NCBI RefSeq assembly: GCF_002803515.1
Contig: NZ_PHQX01000003.1
Coordinates: 1 to 64,000 of the forward strand
DNA: 64,000 nucleotides
Direction of reading: 5' to 3'
DNA from: Stenotrophomonas lactitubi
GTDB lineage: Bacteria > Pseudomonadota > Gammaproteobacteria > Xanthomonadales > Xanthomonadaceae
Position 1 is the stretch's first letter, and each line of letters starts with the position of its first letter. The notes beneath the pieces are model-generated. The model saw only the letters and a program-made list of their open reading frames with translations. It did no database searches and had not been told where the DNA came from. Positions 62,084 through 64,000 of this stretch are shown here, one piece after another. Position numbers and translations under genes: made by a program.

Positions 62084-62935
62084 TCAGGGCGCAGCGGCGG
62101 CGGTGCCGTCGACCGTCGCATGCGCAATGGTCAGTTCCTGCTGCAGCTGGCTGCGCTGGTGCAGGAAGTCGAATACCGATTCCACCGTCACCACCGAGTA
62201 GTTGCCGGAAATGCGTTCGCTGGCCGGATGGTCGGTGGTGGTGGCGTTGGCCACGAACAAGCGCGCACCCACGCGCTTGCCCAGGCCGATATGCAACACG
62301 CTGGGCTGGAACTTCTGCGCGCGCAGCCATTGCTGCGCCTGTTCGCGCTTGACGATGACCGGGCCACCTTCAGCCTGCGCCATTGCCGCGGCCAGCACTT
62401 CCAGGATCCACTGGTTGGAATTCTGGAAGTCGGTGGCGAACGGATAGGCCACGACGTTGTACTTCGATTCGTGCAGCGCCTTGGGCTGGATCGCCGGTGC
62501 TGCCAGCATCCGCTTCAGTGCCAGCTGCAACGCCGGCGGCGGCACGCCGATGCGCAGATCGGTATGGGTGCCGCTCTCGCCGACGAAATTGCCCAGGCCC
62601 TCGCGGTACAGCTGCGAGCTGTCGGTCTTGCAGCGGTTGAGCAGGTGCATCGCACGCCAGCGGCCGTCGTCTTCGCGCAGCAGGAAGGCCAGGTGGCTGT
62701 GGCGCAGGCCGTAGCGGCTCAGGTCCTGGCCACCACGCGCGGCGATCACCACGTCAACGTCGGGCAGCGCATCCAGGCGCTCGGCCGTGGTCCACGCCAC
62801 ATCGAACATCGCCGCCTGTGCGGCCACGCTGGGGTAGCGCTCCAGGCAGGTGCCGCTGTCGGCCCATGCCGGCGCGGTGGCCAGCAGGCCCATCAACAGC
62901 AGCAGGCCGCAGCGCAGGCGATGCAGACGTTCCAT
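62084..62935 (-). CDS. DUF2145 family exported protein
   Basis: This 283-aa exported protein has a signal peptide ending in PAWAD. DUF2145 signatures visible are YGLRHSHLAFLLREDDGRWRAMHLLNRCKTDSSQLYREGLGNF and DFQNSNQWILEVLAAA. The RHSH, NRC and NQW motifs might be parts of a papain-like (NlpC-type, perhaps permuted) active site, which is a guess. It is the first of three co-oriented genes, followed after 15 bp by the two paralogous proteins, and probably works with them in the periplasm. Confidence 0.85.
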   Translation of the reverse strand: MERLHRLRCGLLLLMGLLATAPAWADSGTCLERYPSVAAQAAMFDVAWTTAERLDALPDVDVVIAARGGQDLSRYGLRHSHLAFLLREDDGRWRAMHLLNRCKTDSSQLYREGLGNFVGESGTHTDLRIGVPPPALQLALKRMLAAPAIQPKALHESKYNVVAYPFATDFQNSNQWILEVLAAAMAQAEGGPVIVKREQAQQWLRAQKFQPSVLHIGLGKRVGARLFVANATTTDHPASERISGNYSVVTVESVFDFLHQRSQLQQELTIAHATVDGTAAAAP

Positions 62936-62992
62936 GTATACCGCTCCAGACGCGGGCAGGCCCGCGCGCCGATCATACCCGCATCGCTGGAA

Positions 62993-63211
62993 TCAGCGCT
63001 CCACGCCCTTGCGACGCAATTCCTTGTCGCAGGTATCGCTGATCGGCGCGATCGGCAACGGCGGGCGCTCGTTGCGCGGATTGCGCAGGGCCGGCTGCTC
63101 GCGGTAGGCATCCAGCTGCTGCTGGCAGGCGTGCGACAGCGGGTCCAGTTCGGTGGGGGTGGTAGAGCAGGCCGCCAGCAGGGCCAGCGGCAGCAGAAGC
63201 AGGGTACGCAT
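62993..63211 (-). CDS. Small lipoprotein
   Basis: This 72-aa predicted lipoprotein has lipobox LLAAC (Cys15) right after a short hydrophobic stretch. Mature residues contain two further Cys (HACQQQ and SDTCDKEL), which could form a disulfide. It lacks any recognised domain. It lies 57 bp upstream of the DUF2145 gene on the same strand and may be transcribed with it. Confidence 0.75.
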   Translation of the reverse strand: MRTLLLLPLALLAACSTTPTELDPLSHACQQQLDAYREQPALRNPRNERPPLPIAPISDTCDKELRRKGVER

Positions 63212-63290
63212 GGGGACATCCAGTCCGAGGGGGGAGGCTGGACTCTAACTGCGCTGACGGATCGAAATGTTCAAAAAGCGCTGGACGGCA

Positions 63291-64000
63291 TCACCCCAAC
63301 GCCAGCCGCGCTTTGACCTCGGCGGCAATCCGCGCGGTCTCGCGCAGCGGTTCGATGCGGTCGTACTGCCAATCCAACCAGCGCGGCTGCAAGCGCCCGC
63401 GTTCGCGCAACTGCTGCTGGAAGCGCGCCAACCGTCCCTGCGCCGTATCTGCCAGGGCCACCATCACCGGCATGCGCGTGGCGCTGGCCTCGGACAGCAG
63501 GTTCACCGAATCGGGCGACACCACCACCCGGTTGGCCCAGCCAAGCAGACCGGCGTACGGGTTCACACCATCGCCGCCATCACCCCAGATCACATGCGGC
63601 AGGTCGGCGAACTTCGCGCGCAGGATCTCGGCCAGCGCCGGCGGCGTGCGCCGCGAAGTGGTCGCCAGCAGGCTGCCACCCTCGCTGCGGATCTGTTCGG
63701 CCAGCGCCTGGAACACGTGCACCATCGCCGTCTCATCCCAGGGTGCCAGCGGCGTCGGGCCGCCCACCAGCAGCGCGGTGCGCGGGCCGGGCAGGGTGCT
63801 GAAGCTGGCGAACGCGGCGCGGCCCAAGGCCAGCCAATCATCGTCCACCGGGTTCAGGCTGCCGACCAGGGTCAGCACGTTGCTGCCGCGCAGGGCGTCA
63901 TGCTCGGGCACCACCACCACGTCCCAGTGGCGGGAACCGATACGCGGGTCGAGGATCTGCACCACCTGGCTGCCGCGCGCACGCAGCACGCGCAGCGCTC
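63291..64000 (-). CDS. ELM1/DUF1022-like protein (5' end beyond window)
   Basis: The C-terminal 236 residues are present, and the frame stays open to the window edge, so the start lies outside. Family motifs are seen: VVVVPEHDALRGSNVLTLVGSLNPVDDDWL, TALLVGGPTPLAPWDE, LLATTSRRTPPAL and ANRVVVSPDSVNLLSEASATRMPV. These are the blocks of the mitochondrial-fission ELM1-like family, a GT-B-type fold of unknown bacterial function. An ATG at 63989 is internal and is not the start. Confidence 0.88.
   Translation of the reverse strand, partial: ALRVLRARGSQVVQILDPRIGSRHWDVVVVPEHDALRGSNVLTLVGSLNPVDDDWLALGRAAFASFSTLPGPRTALLVGGPTPLAPWDETAMVHVFQALAEQIRSEGGSLLATTSRRTPPALAEILRAKFADLPHVIWGDGGDGVNPYAGLLGWANRVVVSPDSVNLLSEASATRMPVMVALADTAQGRLARFQQQLRERGRLQPRWLDWQYDRIEPLRETARIAAEVKARLALG

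Overview
The window is chromosomal DNA from a high-GC gammaproteobacterium of the Xanthomonadaceae, almost certainly the Stenotrophomonas maltophilia complex. The gene content and order (cytochrome aa3 cluster, rpsU-yqeY-dnaG next to tsaD, PutA without a DNA-binding domain, glnE, HglS) fit that family. The intergenic spaces are full of short palindromes starting with GTAG, the SMAG-type REP elements typical of S. maltophilia. Assignment is by pattern recognition only.

Layout. 1-410: end of an rRNA operon with two tandem 5S genes, each with its own terminator. 600-9244: M28 lipoprotein peptidase, VNGG-repeat protein, EnvC-like activator and CtpA protease, rhomboid protease, FadL-type porin, PnuC. 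9231-13606: NadR and PutA. 13880-22444: cytochrome c oxidase and heme A biogenesis cluster (DUF2244, CtaC, CtaD, small membrane protein, CtaG, CtaE, DUF2909 on the opposite strand, SURF1, SCO-like protein, CtaA, CtaB). 22541-24928: Tiki/ChaN-like protein, BASS transporter, DSP-like phosphatase. 24955-29810: dnaG, yihY, yqeY and rpsU on the minus strand, diverging from tsaD. 29852-30878: a frameshifted HEPN/Abi-like gene and a candidate small RNA. 30879-37476: folB, MscS-type channel, GH3 glucosidase with a LacI-type operator, lipoprotein, PQQ-type sugar dehydrogenase, YiaA-like protein.

37999-50911 is the most interesting block. An RpiR-family regulator, an L,D-transpeptidase-fold protein and an APC permease form one minus-strand unit. 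An NlpC/P60 peptidase and an L-Ala-D/L-Glu epimerase abut in a second. Diverging from them are a transglutaminase-like protein, a TonB-dependent receptor, a class C beta-lactamase-fold hydrolase and a VanX-type D-Ala-D-Ala dipeptidase. Together these look like a peptidoglycan-peptide scavenging system with its own outer-membrane receptor, inner-membrane carrier and regulator. Dispersed inverted repeats flank the enzyme and receptor half.

51513-64000: small membrane and EF-hand proteins, a HAD hydrolase, HglS (2-oxoadipate to 2-hydroxyglutarate), a succinate:acetate-type CoA transferase, glnE, a queuosine-precursor transporter, a three-gene DUF2145 operon with two paralogous secreted proteins, a small lipoprotein, and the 3' part of an ELM1-like gene running off the window. 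No tRNA, IS element, prophage or CRISPR array was recognised.
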